Of a stretch of DNA of 59,180 nucleotides, positions 46,079 to 54,317 are shown in pieces. Below the pieces are notes generated by a model. It ran no database searches. It was not told where the DNA came from and was given only the letters and a program-made list of their open reading frames with translations. The translations under genes and the position numbers were made by a program. The first letter of the stretch is position 1; the number at the start of each line of letters is the position of its first letter. The DNA comes from UBA1801 sp035353395 (GTDB lineage: Bacteria; Acidobacteriota; Holophagae; Holophagales; Holophagaceae), in the NCBI GenBank assembly GCA_035353395.1, contig DAOPZL010000015.1:1-59180 (forward strand), given 5' to 3'.

Positions 46079-46093
46079 GTGAAAGGAAAATCC

Positions 46094-47797
46094 ATGGAGA
46101 TGACCGGAGCCCACATCGTCTGGGAGTGCCTCGAGCGCAAAGGCGTGGACACGGTCTTCGGCTATCCGGGCCAGAACGTGGCGCGGCTCCACGACGCCCT
46201 GCGGGACCATCCGTCCATCCACCACGTGCTGGCCCGGCACGAGCAGGGCGCCTGCCACATGGCGGACGGCTACGCCAGGGCCGGCGGGAGGCCGGGCGTG
46301 GTGCTGGCCACCTCCGGTCCCGGGGCCACCAACCTGGTGACGGGCCTGGCCACGGCCATGCTGGATTCCGTGCCCCTGGTCGCCATCACCGGCCAGGTCG
46401 ATTCCGCGCGGCTGGCTTCCGACGCCTTCGAGGAAGTCGACGTCACGGGCATCACCCTGCCCATCACGAAGCACAGCTACCTCGTGCGGCGCCCCGGCGA
46501 GATCGCCCCGGCCCTGCGCGAGGCCTTCGCCCTGGCGCGGCACGGCCGCCCCGGTCCCGTCCTGGTGGACATCACGGAGGACGCCCAGAAGGCCGCGGCC
46601 CCCTTCTCGTGGGAGGCCGCCGAGCCCACCCGCCACCTGCGCCACGTCCCCCCCGCGCCCGAGCGGGCCGTCCTGGACGAGGCCCTGGCGCTCATCCGCG
46701 CGGCCCGCCGTCCCCTGATCCTCGCCGGGCACGGGGTCATCCTCTCCGGCGCCGTCCGGGAGCTGCTGGCCTTCGCCGAGCGCACCGCCACCCCCATCGC
46801 CACGACCCTCCTGGGCCTCGGCGCCGTGCCCGCCAGCCACCCCCTCAACCTCGGCATGATGGGCATGCACGGAGAGGCCTGGGCCAACCAGGCCATCCAG
46901 GAGGCCGACCTGGTCCTGGCCTTCGGCATGCGCTTCGACGACCGCGTCACCGGGGACGTGAGGACCTTCGCCGCCCAGGCCCGGAAGATCCACGTGGAGG
47001 TGGACGCCAGCGAGATCCACAAGAACGTCCGGGTGGACGTGCCGGTCCTGGCGGACCTCCGGGCGTTCCTGCTCGCCGTCCTGCCTGAGCTGGAGCCCAT
47101 GGCGCACGCCGACTGGCTGGAACGCACCTCCCGGCTCCGGGAGCGCGCCGGCGCCGAGGCCATCCTCGCGGACGACGGCGGGCTGCGCGCCCCTTCGATC
47201 TTCCACGAACTCTTCCGCGCCACCGGCGGGCGGGCCCTGATGGTCACGGACGTGGGCCAGAACCAGATGTGGGAGGCCCAGTACTACAAGCACGAGATGG
47301 AGAACGGACTCGTCACCTCCGGCGGGCTCGGGACCATGGGCTTCGCCCTCCCCGCCGCCCTCGGGGCCAAGCTGGCCCGCCCCGGCGAGGAGGTCTGGGT
47401 GGTGGTGGGGGACGGCGGCTTCCAGATGAACATGCGGGAGCTGATGACCGTGGTCCAGGAGGGCCTCAAGCTCAACATCGCCGTCGTCAACAACGGCTAC
47501 CTGGGCATGGTCCGCCAGCTCCAGGAGTTCTTCTGCGGCCGTCGCTACGCCGCCGTGTCCATGGCCAGCCCGGACTTCGTGATGCTGGCCGACGCCTACG
47601 GGATCCCCGGCCGCCGGGTCGACCGCCGCGCGGACGTCGCCTCGGCCATCCAGGAGGCCCGGGCGTGCCCGGGGACCTTCCTCGTCGAGTTCCAGGTCGA
47701 GCAGGAGCTGAGCGTCTACCCCATGGTCCCCGCCGGCGCCAGCCTGGACAGGATGCTGCGCCGGAACGGGCACGGGGCGGACCGGGCTACGGCTTGA
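46094..47797 (+). CDS. ilvB: Acetolactate synthase large (catalytic) subunit
   Basis: The 567-residue TPP enzyme condenses pyruvate to acetolactate, or with 2-oxobutyrate, in valine, leucine and isoleucine synthesis. Glu50 (ARHEQGACHMADGYAR) activates TPP; the Mg/TPP site is GDGGFQMNMREL ... NNGYLGMVRQLQ, and the C-terminus has PMVPAGASLDRML. These match the anabolic AHAS group. ATG 46094 has AAAGGA six bases upstream. It is preceded by a branched-chain leader and attenuator. No ilvN regulatory subunit follows: the next gene is convergent and overlaps by 11 bp. Confidence 0.9.
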   Translation: MEMTGAHIVWECLERKGVDTVFGYPGQNVARLHDALRDHPSIHHVLARHEQGACHMADGYARAGGRPGVVLATSGPGATNLVTGLATAMLDSVPLVAITGQVDSARLASDAFEEVDVTGITLPITKHSYLVRRPGEIAPALREAFALARHGRPGPVLVDITEDAQKAAAPFSWEAAEPTRHLRHVPPAPERAVLDEALALIRAARRPLILAGHGVILSGAVRELLAFAERTATPIATTLLGLGAVPASHPLNLGMMGMHGEAWANQAIQEADLVLAFGMRFDDRVTGDVRTFAAQARKIHVEVDASEIHKNVRVDVPVLADLRAFLLAVLPELEPMAHADWLERTSRLRERAGAEAILADDGGLRAPSIFHELFRATGGRALMVTDVGQNQMWEAQYYKHEMENGLVTSGGLGTMGFALPAALGAKLARPGEEVWVVVGDGGFQMNMRELMTVVQEGLKLNIAVVNNGYLGMVRQLQEFFCGRRYAAVSMASPDFVMLADAYGIPGRRVDRRADVASAIQEARACPGTFLVEFQVEQELSVYPMVPAGASLDRMLRRNGHGADRATA

Positions 47798-48656
47798 GAC
47801 GGTAGAAGCGCTTGTCGAGGGAAAGCCCCTTGATCCGGTCGAAGCGGTCGCCCATGGCCAGCCCCAGCTTGTCCATGCGGTCGTCGGGATGGGGGTGCGT
47901 CTTGAACAGCAGCGCCACCCGTCCCTCGTCCTTCGCGGCGTGGCCGATGAGCTGCAGCACCTCGGGGAAGGCATAGGGCTCGTAGCCCGCCCGGGTGCAC
48001 AGGACCACGGCGATGCGGTCGGCCTCGAACTCGGCGCCCTTGTCGAGCGCGCGCGCCGCCACCTCCGCCCCGCTGCCGATCGCCTTCTGCACCGCGCTGT
48101 TGTCGCCGGCCTGCCTGGCGATCGCCTTGCCGCCCAGGTCGATCAGGCGGCTCTCCTGGAGCAGCTTCAGGTGGTGCTTCCGGAGGACGTGGCCGATCTC
48201 GTGGGCGAGCACGCCGGCCAGCTCAGCCTCGCTGCCGAGGAGGCCGTACAGCCCGCGCGTCACGAAGACGTAGCCCCCCGGCGCGGCGAAGGCGTTGACG
48301 TCCGTGGACTCGATCACGCCGAAGTGCCAGGGCAGTCCGGAGCGCTCGCTCTGGCAGGCCACCCAGCGGCCCACCCGGTTCACGTACCGCTGGAGCTGCT
48401 CGTCCTTCACCAGGGGCGCGGCGCCCAGCAGGTTGCCCGCGATCTGCCTGCCGATGGCGATCTCCTCCTCCTGGGAGGGCCCCTTGGCGGCGGACAGCAG
48501 GCTGCCGAGCACGTCCTCCGCGGCGGGGGAATCCTTCTTCTGCTGGGTCTTGTCCCCGACGGCCTTCTTCAGCACGTCCTCGAGGCTCTGCCCCCGGGAC
48601 GCGCCGCAGGCGAGCAGGAGCGCGGCCGCGACCAGGCACTTCACGGTTCTCTTCAT
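47787..48656 (-). CDS. M48-family metalloprotease lipoprotein
   Basis: The 289-residue protein has a signal sequence with lipobox LLLAC (Cys17), then a peptidase M48 domain with HEIGH (His152, Glu153, His156) and a downstream EFEADRIA segment (around residue 210) for the third zinc ligand. It is like BepA/LoiP-type outer-membrane quality-control proteases. ATG 48656 is favoured over a GTG at 48668 because GAGGTG precedes it. It is the last gene of the CHASE2-SH3-M48 operon and its 3' end overlaps ilvB by 11 bp, tail to tail. Confidence 0.87.
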   Translation of the reverse strand: MKRTVKCLVAAALLLACGASRGQSLEDVLKKAVGDKTQQKKDSPAAEDVLGSLLSAAKGPSQEEEIAIGRQIAGNLLGAAPLVKDEQLQRYVNRVGRWVACQSERSGLPWHFGVIESTDVNAFAAPGGYVFVTRGLYGLLGSEAELAGVLAHEIGHVLRKHHLKLLQESRLIDLGGKAIARQAGDNSAVQKAIGSGAEVAARALDKGAEFEADRIAVVLCTRAGYEPYAFPEVLQLIGHAAKDEGRVALLFKTHPHPDDRMDKLGLAMGDRFDRIKGLSLDKRFYRLKP

Positions 48657-48664
48657 GCCGCACC

Positions 48665-49171
48665 TCACTTGGGCGCCGGAAGGTAGTCGAACTTGCGCGC
48701 GGCGAGCTTGCCCTTCCCGGCGAACCCGCGGGCGTCCTCCTCGCTCGCCGCGTACGACTCCGCGAGCCTGAGCTCGTTCTCGTCGAACTTGGCCGTCTTC
48801 AGCTCCTCCTCGCTGAGCCCCCGGATGCCGGTCGTGGCGACCACCTTGCCCGTGCCCGCCCGCCCGGAGGCGAGGCTCAGCACCCCGGCGGCGTTCCCGG
48901 CCTTGGGGGCCGCCTCCCCCCGGCGGATGCTCAGCATGCGCGCCCAGCCGGTGCCCTTGGCGCTCTTCACCTGGAGCCAGCCCCCGCTCTTCTTGAGAAT
49001 GGTCACCTTGGTCCCCGCGGGCAGGGTGGCCACCAGCTTCCCGTCGCCGTAGGGCGTCGCCCGGACGGCGTCGGCCTTGAGGAAGGTCCCGGTCTCCGCG
49101 GCCCGCCCCGGGCTCGCGGCGAGCAGCGCGAGCAGCGCCGCTCCCAGCTTGATCATCCTGGCCTGGCTCAT
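48665..49171 (-). CDS. Secreted SH3-domain protein
   Basis: The 168-residue protein has a signal peptide (ALLALLAASPGRAAE) and a bacterial SH3 domain (about residues 30-85: VRATPYGDGKLVATLPAGTKVTILKKSGGWLQVKSAKG shortened here), then an Ala-, Gly- and Lys-rich tail with ATTGIRGLSEEELKTAKFDE. Such domains bind peptidoglycan or protein partners in the periplasm. The start overlaps the CHASE2 stop (ATGA at 49168-49171) and the M48 gene follows nine bases later. Function is unknown; context suggests envelope sensing or turnover. Confidence 0.75.
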   Translation of the reverse strand: MSQARMIKLGAALLALLAASPGRAAETGTFLKADAVRATPYGDGKLVATLPAGTKVTILKKSGGWLQVKSAKGTGWARMLSIRRGEAAPKAGNAAGVLSLASGRAGTGKVVATTGIRGLSEEELKTAKFDENELRLAESYAASEEDARGFAGKGKLAARKFDYLPAPK

Positions 49172-50880
49172 GGGGTCCTCCCTCGCTGTTGTTCGTCCCA
49201 GCGCAGCATCGCGTCCGCGAACAGGACGCGCCACTCGGCCCGGGCTTCCGCCCCCCCGGCGATCCATCCCTGGTGCAGGAACCAGGCCGGCGGCTCCTCC
49301 GGATAGGCGAGATTCTTCCCCAGCAGCCCAGGCAGGGCCGCGAGCACGGCCTGGGCGTCCTCTTGCACGCGTCCGGCCCGCTCCGGATCCCCTTCCGGCG
49401 CCACCCAGGACACGGCGAAGGTCTTCCCGAACAGGTCCCACAGGCCCCTCTGCTCCCCCTTCAGCACCTCGGCGCTCTTCGGTTCGCGGCCGGCCTTCTC
49501 CAGGCCGTAGCGGATCCGCTCCAGCGCCGCGTCGTTGACGACGTTCCGGGTCACGTCCAGGCGGACCAGCAGCAGCGTCGCCTGCAGCCTGCCGCCCTGC
49601 TCGTAGGAGGCGCGCACCATGCTGCGCTCCAGGGCCTTGCTGGTCGCGGAGGCGTAGATGCGCGCGAGGGTGAAGTAGGCCAGCCCGATCGCCACCGGCC
49701 CGGTCAGGTTGATGTAGGTGTTGGTGAAGTTGATGCTGGCGTAGGAGATGCCGACCAGGATGAACTGCGAGGCCCCGAAGAGGCTGTCGATCTTGCCCCG
49801 GTGCGCGCCGCCGTAGAATCCCAGGGCCGTGAGCCAGACCATGAGCAGGGAGAGCAGCAGGTAGGGGACCCGGGCCTCGGGGAAGCGCAGGTAGTCCCCG
49901 TGCTTGAAGTTGTCCACGGCGGTGGCGAGGATCTCCACCCCCGGATGCATCCGGCTCAGGGGCGTCGGCTTGAGGTCGAACAGGCTGGGCGCGGTGGAGC
50001 CGATGATGACGATCTTGTCCTTGAACTCGTCCGGGGGGCGCGTCCTGGCCTGGTTGGAGAAGTCGGCGAACACGTCGCTGAAGCTCACGGTGCGGTAGGT
50101 GAAGGGCTTCCCGCGCCAGTTGAGGAGCACGCGCTGCGCCGCCGGCTCGGGCCAGCCCAGCTCCCGCGCCATCCGCGCCGGCAGCGAGGGCAGCTTCCAG
50201 CCGTAGTCGTCGCGGTAGACGAGGTAGCCGCGCGCGGTGCCGTCGTCGTCGGGATAGATGTTGTGCAGCCCCAGGCGCCCGCCGTCGAGCGCGGCCTGGA
50301 AGTGCGGGAGCACCACGGCGACCGTGGCGCCGGGCCGGGCCTCGCCGGCCAAGGGCACCACCCCGGGGATCATGTCCGCCTTGACCTGGCTCAGGGCGTC
50401 GCTGGAGGGATCGAGGCGCAGCATGGGGAAGAAGGTGTTGCCGGTGGCGGCGACGGCCTCGTTGAAATAGGCGTCGCTGTCCGGGTTGTAGACATCGGCG
50501 TCGGAGAACAGGATGTCGAACACCACCGCCCGGGGCCGTTGCGCCTCGAGCTTCTCCAGGAACTCCCCCAGCACCTGCCGGGGCCACGGCCAGCGCCCGA
50601 ACTCCTTGCCCATCGCCGCCAGGCTGGCCTCGTTGATGTCCACGATGACGATGTCGGGATCGGGCTTGGGCACGACGACCCGCCAGCGGACCATGGCGTC
50701 GAAGGCCGCCTGGCGCATGTTGGTGGTGCGGTGCAGGAAGGCCGCGTCGGCCACGGCGAACAGGGTGAAGAGGGCGGCGAGATACAGGTAGAAGCTGGTC
50801 TTCCAGCGCCGGGCCAGCAGCCCGTAGAGGGCGGCCATCGCCCGGCGGTAGGAACTGATCAGCAGGAGTCCCGTTTTCAT
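49168..50880 (-). CDS. CHASE2-domain membrane protein without cyclase domain
   Basis: The 570-residue protein has an N-terminal membrane helix (about 30-50), an extracytoplasmic CHASE2 domain (about 55-325: DPDIVIVDINEASLAAMG ... DKIVIIGSTAPSLFDL), and two or three more helices (about 345-425). The C-terminus (about 425-570) is soluble but has no recognised adenylate cyclase, kinase or GGDEF signature. CHASE2 domains usually sense external signals for such outputs. ATG 50880 has GGTGGA seven bases upstream. It heads an operon with an SH3 protein and an M48 protease, suggesting an envelope-signal module. Confidence 0.85.
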   Translation of the reverse strand: MKTGLLLISSYRRAMAALYGLLARRWKTSFYLYLAALFTLFAVADAAFLHRTTNMRQAAFDAMVRWRVVVPKPDPDIVIVDINEASLAAMGKEFGRWPWPRQVLGEFLEKLEAQRPRAVVFDILFSDADVYNPDSDAYFNEAVAATGNTFFPMLRLDPSSDALSQVKADMIPGVVPLAGEARPGATVAVVLPHFQAALDGGRLGLHNIYPDDDGTARGYLVYRDDYGWKLPSLPARMARELGWPEPAAQRVLLNWRGKPFTYRTVSFSDVFADFSNQARTRPPDEFKDKIVIIGSTAPSLFDLKPTPLSRMHPGVEILATAVDNFKHGDYLRFPEARVPYLLLSLLMVWLTALGFYGGAHRGKIDSLFGASQFILVGISYASINFTNTYINLTGPVAIGLAYFTLARIYASATSKALERSMVRASYEQGGRLQATLLLVRLDVTRNVVNDAALERIRYGLEKAGREPKSAEVLKGEQRGLWDLFGKTFAVSWVAPEGDPERAGRVQEDAQAVLAALPGLLGKNLAYPEEPPAWFLHQGWIAGGAEARAEWRVLFADAMLRWDEQQRGRTP

Positions 50881-51048
50881 CGCGTGTTCCACCCATGGTC
50901 AAGAATAGACCATGGCCGCCGTTCCGCCTCCCCTTGACTTCCATCACAAGCCCGGCGACCTGGCGCACAGGCCGCGGAGGAACCGCTGCCTGATTGGATA
51001 GACTTGGGCCTTGTCCATGACGCGATGATCCGATCCAAGGGGGAATCC

Positions 51049-51954
51049 ATGTCCATCACCAAGCTCGATCAGCTCCTCGACGCCGCGAGGAGCAATCCCC
51101 GGCGGCGCCTCGTGGCGGCCTTCGCCAACGATTCCCACACCCTCGAGGCCGTCAGCGAGGCCCGGGCGAAGGGGATCATCGACGCCACCCTGGTGGGGGA
51201 CGAGGCCGTCATCCGGAAGCTCCTCGCGGAGCGCCGGCTCGACGCCTCGGACTTCGAGATCGTCCACGAGCCCGTGGACAGCAAGGCCGCGGCCAAGGCC
51301 GTGGAACTGGTCCGGAGCGGGCACGGGCAGATCCTCATGAAGGGCCTCGTCAGCACGGACAAGTACATGAAGGCCATCCTGAACAAGGAGCAGGGCCTCA
51401 TGAACCCGGGCGCCGTCCTGTCCCACGTCACGGTCATCGAGAACCCGAACTATCCCAAGCTCATCCTCTGCGGCGACGTGGCCGTGATCACCTACCCGGA
51501 CCTCAAGCAGAAGATCGCCATCACGAACTACCTGATCCAGGTCGCCCAGTCCCTGGACATCGCCAGGCCCAAGGTGGCGCTGGTCTGCGCCACGGAGCAG
51601 GTGAGCGAGAAGGTGCAGCCCACCCTGGACGCGGCCGTGATCGCCAAGATGGCCGAGCGCGGCCAGGTCAAGGGCGCCTTCGTGGACGGCCCCATGGGCC
51701 TGGACGTGGCCGTGGACAAGGAATGCGCCGCCACCAAGGGCGTGAAGGGCGAGGTGGCGGGCGATGCGGACTGCCTCGTGTTCCCCAACATTGACGCCGG
51801 CAACATCTTCTACAAGACCAACACCAAGCTCGGGGGCTGCGAGCTGGCGGCCATGGTCGTGGGCGCCAACGCTCCCTGCGTCCTCTCCTCCCGCGGCGAC
51901 AGCAGCCGGACCAAGCTCTACTCCATCGCCCTGGCGGCCCTGAACGTGAAGTAG
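51049..51954 (+). CDS. ptb: Phosphate butyryltransferase Ptb-like phosphotransacylase
   Basis: The 301-residue protein belongs to the phosphotransacetylase/phosphotransbutyrylase family that exchanges CoA and phosphate on short acyl groups. It has QILMKGLVSTDKYMKAILNKE, CATEQVSEKVQPTLDAA and DAGNIFYKTNTKLGG, characteristic of the Ptb branch rather than Pta. ATG 51049 follows GGGGGAA. A butyrate-kinase gene is not in the window. With the 2-oxoacid:ferredoxin oxidoreductase it could convert branched acyl-CoA to acyl phosphate. A small gene follows at 12 bp. Confidence 0.88.
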   Translation: MSITKLDQLLDAARSNPRRRLVAAFANDSHTLEAVSEARAKGIIDATLVGDEAVIRKLLAERRLDASDFEIVHEPVDSKAAAKAVELVRSGHGQILMKGLVSTDKYMKAILNKEQGLMNPGAVLSHVTVIENPNYPKLILCGDVAVITYPDLKQKIAITNYLIQVAQSLDIARPKVALVCATEQVSEKVQPTLDAAVIAKMAERGQVKGAFVDGPMGLDVAVDKECAATKGVKGEVAGDADCLVFPNIDAGNIFYKTNTKLGGCELAAMVVGANAPCVLSSRGDSSRTKLYSIALAALNVK

Positions 51955-51965
51955 GAGCGTCCCGG

Positions 51966-52319
51966 ATGCTCCGATTGCCGATCCGGTTCGCCGGTTCGTA
52001 CTCCTTCGACGGACGGAAGACCCACCCCACGTCCGGCATCACCCTCGACGAGGACCTGATCGTGGTCGGGACCCCGGCCACCCTGGACATCCGCATCGAC
52101 CTGGAGGCCGTGACCGGCCTCCAGCCGTTCGTGCGGTTCCCCAGCCTCGCCTGGGGCCTCCGCGTCGAGCACCTGGATGCGACGGTCCGTTCCCCCCTCT
52201 TCCTCCACCTGCCCGCCCTGCTCCGCCCCTCCAGAGCCCTCGCGGCCCTGGCCGCCCGCCCGGGTCTCGCGAAGGCCAGGGTGGACCTGGCCGCCTGGAA
52301 GTTCCTGCTGCCGCGCTAG
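51966..52319 (+). CDS. Small hypothetical protein downstream of ptb
   Basis: The 117-residue protein is not recognised. It starts 11 bp after the ptb stop with GGAG upstream, so it is probably co-transcribed. It contains beta-rich segments (DEDLIVVGTPATLDIRIDLEAV), then PFVRFPSLAWGLRVEHLDATV, and ends in a basic, leucine-rich helix. The central part could be a small barrel or ligand-binding fold, but that is a guess. Its stop overlaps the LuxR gene end by four bases. Confidence 0.6.
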   Translation: MLRLPIRFAGSYSFDGRKTHPTSGITLDEDLIVVGTPATLDIRIDLEAVTGLQPFVRFPSLAWGLRVEHLDATVRSPLFLHLPALLRPSRALAALAARPGLAKARVDLAAWKFLLPR

Positions 52320-53491
52320 GGGCAACCCGGCCTCGGCGCCTCGCGGCCGCCCAGGCACAGGCGGGCCAGGCCCGTGCGGTTCCCGGCCCCGCTCTTCCGC
52401 AGGAGTCCGCCGACCTGGTGGCTGACGGTCTTGGGGCTCGTGCCGAGGGCCTGGGCGATCTGCTTGTCGGAGTTCCCCTGGACGAGCAGGGCGAGGACCT
52501 CCCGTTCCCTCGCCGTCAGCTTCAGCCACGCCAGGGGATCGCCGCTCGAGGTCCCGGTCCGGCCCTCCTCCCAGCGGTCCAGGGCGACGGAAGCCCAGGC
52601 CAGCAGCTCCTCGAACGCCTCCTGCTCCAGGGGGTCGACCCCCCCTGGGCCGGCGAAGTCGAGGCGGCCCAGGATGCGGGACCCCAGGGTGAGCATCCGG
52701 GCGCAGGCGCAGGCATCGGGCCGGCCCCAGGCGTGGACGGGCTGCAGCCGGCCGTCCTTCCGGAGCCACAGGTTCCCCGCCGGGCACCCCCCGTGGATCC
52801 GCAGGCCCTCCTCCAGCCTCGCGCACAGCTCGCGCAGGGAGGCCGCCCCCAGGAACTCGATGCCCTGCCGCAGGAACGTCCGCATCCGCTCGATCTCCTC
52901 GGGCCTGAAGAACTCGAAGGCGTACGGGTTCTCGGGGAGCGGCAGGACGCGATCCCGGAGATCGGGCGGGGTGACCTGGTAGAAGCCGCTGCGTTCGTCG
53001 AAGGTGCACTCCACCAGGGCATCCGGAAGCCCAAGGAGGCGGGCGGCTCCCCGGAAGGTCCCGGCGGAGGCGAGGGCCAGGGCTCGGCTCGGCCGGTAGG
53101 GGAGCGGGATGTGGTGTTCCATCAGGACCCGGCCCCCCTCGACGGCCCGGGCCGAGGTCTGGAGGTTCGTGTGCAGCCGGCGCGCGGAGACGGAGCCCAT
53201 CCAGACATAGAAGGTCTGCAGGTCGGGGAAGATGTCCTGGCAGAGCCGGGCCGGAATGAGGCAGCGCGCCGTCTCCGCCATCGAGGCCTCGAAGGCGGCC
53301 TCGCTCCCCAGCTCCTCCAGGGCCCGGTCCAGCAGGATCGTGAAATCCTCCCAGTCGATGCGGGCGAAGGGCACCGCCAGGTTCGCCGCCTGGAAGCGCA
53401 GTCCCCGGAACATCCCTTCCGTCGGAAGCCCGGCCTGGCGGCGGACGGCAACCAGCAGGTGGACCAGGGGACAGGCGACTTCCAGGGCCAT
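52316..53491 (-). CDS. LuxR-family transcriptional regulator
   Basis: The 391-residue protein ends in a LuxR/GerE helix-turn-helix (about 322-385: LTAREREVLALLVQGNSDKQIAQALG then SPKTVSHQVGGLL). The N-terminal 300 residues are a sensory part without a recognised family; a segment around 210-300 could be GAF-like (RKDGRLQPVHAWGRP). No receiver domain is seen. It diverges from the DUF4440 gene across a region with small inverted repeats, its possible target. No strong Shine-Dalgarno sequence precedes ATG 53491. Confidence 0.82.
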   Translation of the reverse strand: MALEVACPLVHLLVAVRRQAGLPTEGMFRGLRFQAANLAVPFARIDWEDFTILLDRALEELGSEAAFEASMAETARCLIPARLCQDIFPDLQTFYVWMGSVSARRLHTNLQTSARAVEGGRVLMEHHIPLPYRPSRALALASAGTFRGAARLLGLPDALVECTFDERSGFYQVTPPDLRDRVLPLPENPYAFEFFRPEEIERMRTFLRQGIEFLGAASLRELCARLEEGLRIHGGCPAGNLWLRKDGRLQPVHAWGRPDACACARMLTLGSRILGRLDFAGPGGVDPLEQEAFEELLAWASVALDRWEEGRTGTSSGDPLAWLKLTAREREVLALLVQGNSDKQIAQALGTSPKTVSHQVGGLLRKSGAGNRTGLARLCLGGREAPRPGCP

Positions 53492-53786
53492 GGCAGTAAT
53501 TTGAATTCCACAATATAGGCAATCCTGCCCATTGAATGCAAGCCGGATTGGGCATATTACGACGGCGGGTCATTTCACATCATGGAAATGCCAAGGCCGA
53601 GGACCGTGGGACAAGGAGCACCCGCTTTCCCGAGTAGTGAAATGGCAGAACTTGCGGACCACCTCGCGCCCGGGAGTTCTTCATCCAGGATGCGGAGTGC
53701 GGCCCGGAAACCATGAAGTTCGAGGAGGTCCAGTGGCCCGTTGTCTGGAAACAGCATGCCGTGCGCCACATCGGCGGAGGTTCCCC
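53492..53786. promoter_or_regulatory. Divergent intergenic region between luxR-type and DUF4440 genes
   Basis: This region of nearly 300 bp contains the inverted pair TGCCCA/TGGGCA near 53527-53555 with 17 bases between, a possible regulator site, and an AT-rich stretch near 53495-53520. Plus-strand frames in it are short; one (53713-53790) overlaps the next start and is listed separately. Confidence 0.4.
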
Positions 53787-53790
53787 ATGA
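53713..53790 (+). CDS. Possible 25-residue coupled peptide before the DUF4440 gene
   Basis: ATG 53713 opens a 25-codon frame (MKFEEVQWPVVWKQHAVRHI and five more residues) whose stop overlaps the DUF4440 start by ATGA. The same frame is open upstream without a start, so it could be the tail of a decayed gene. No domain is recognised, and it may be chance. Confidence 0.2.
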   Translation: MKFEEVQWPVVWKQHAVRHIGGGSP

Positions 53791-54263
53791 TTCCATGGCT
53801 CGAGCACACCCTTTCCATCCTGGCCGTCGCCGCAGCCCTCTCGGCCCAGGCCTCCGGCACCGACGCCGACACCGCCGCCATCCGGCAGATCTGGGTGGAC
53901 TACGCTGCCTTCGTCGAGAAGGGGGACGGCCAGAGCTGGCTCTCCCAGTACGACGCCCAGGGCATCCAGATGCGCCCCGACGCCCCCTCCCGCACCCGGG
54001 CGGAGCTGGACGCCCAGGTGCCCGGCGCCTTCAAGGCGCGGGTCGAGGCCCACGACACCAGGATGTCCATCACGCCCCTCGAGGTGGTGGTGGCCGGCCC
54101 CTGGGCGTACTCCCGGGGCACCTACACCCAGGACCTCACGGCCAAGGCCACGGGCCAGACCGTCCACGTCGACGGGAAGTTCCTGACGATCTTCAGGAAG
54201 CAGCCGGACGGCTCCTGGAGGATCTTCCGCGACTGCTTCAACTCCAACGTGCCGCCGAAGTAG
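53787..54263 (+). CDS. Secreted DUF4440/SnoaL-like protein
   Basis: The 158-residue protein has a signal peptide (SILAVAAALSAQASG) and a SnoaL/DUF4440-like cone fold: an early helix DTAAIRQIWVDYAAFVEKGD, the strand HDTRMSITPLEVVVAGPWAY, and the C-terminal FRKQPDGSWRIFRDCFNSNV. It is a small ligand-binding or steroid-isomerase-like domain exported to the periplasm. GGAGG lies six bases before ATG 53787. The serine-hydrolase-fold gene follows 54 bp later, so they may be co-expressed. The ligand is unknown. Confidence 0.8.
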   Translation: MIPWLEHTLSILAVAAALSAQASGTDADTAAIRQIWVDYAAFVEKGDGQSWLSQYDAQGIQMRPDAPSRTRAELDAQVPGAFKARVEAHDTRMSITPLEVVVAGPWAYSRGTYTQDLTAKATGQTVHVDGKFLTIFRKQPDGSWRIFRDCFNSNVPPK

Positions 54264-54317
54264 GGCGAAATCCACGGCCTGCCCGGCAATCCGGCACTCC
54301 CCCCCGAAAGGAGGCAT

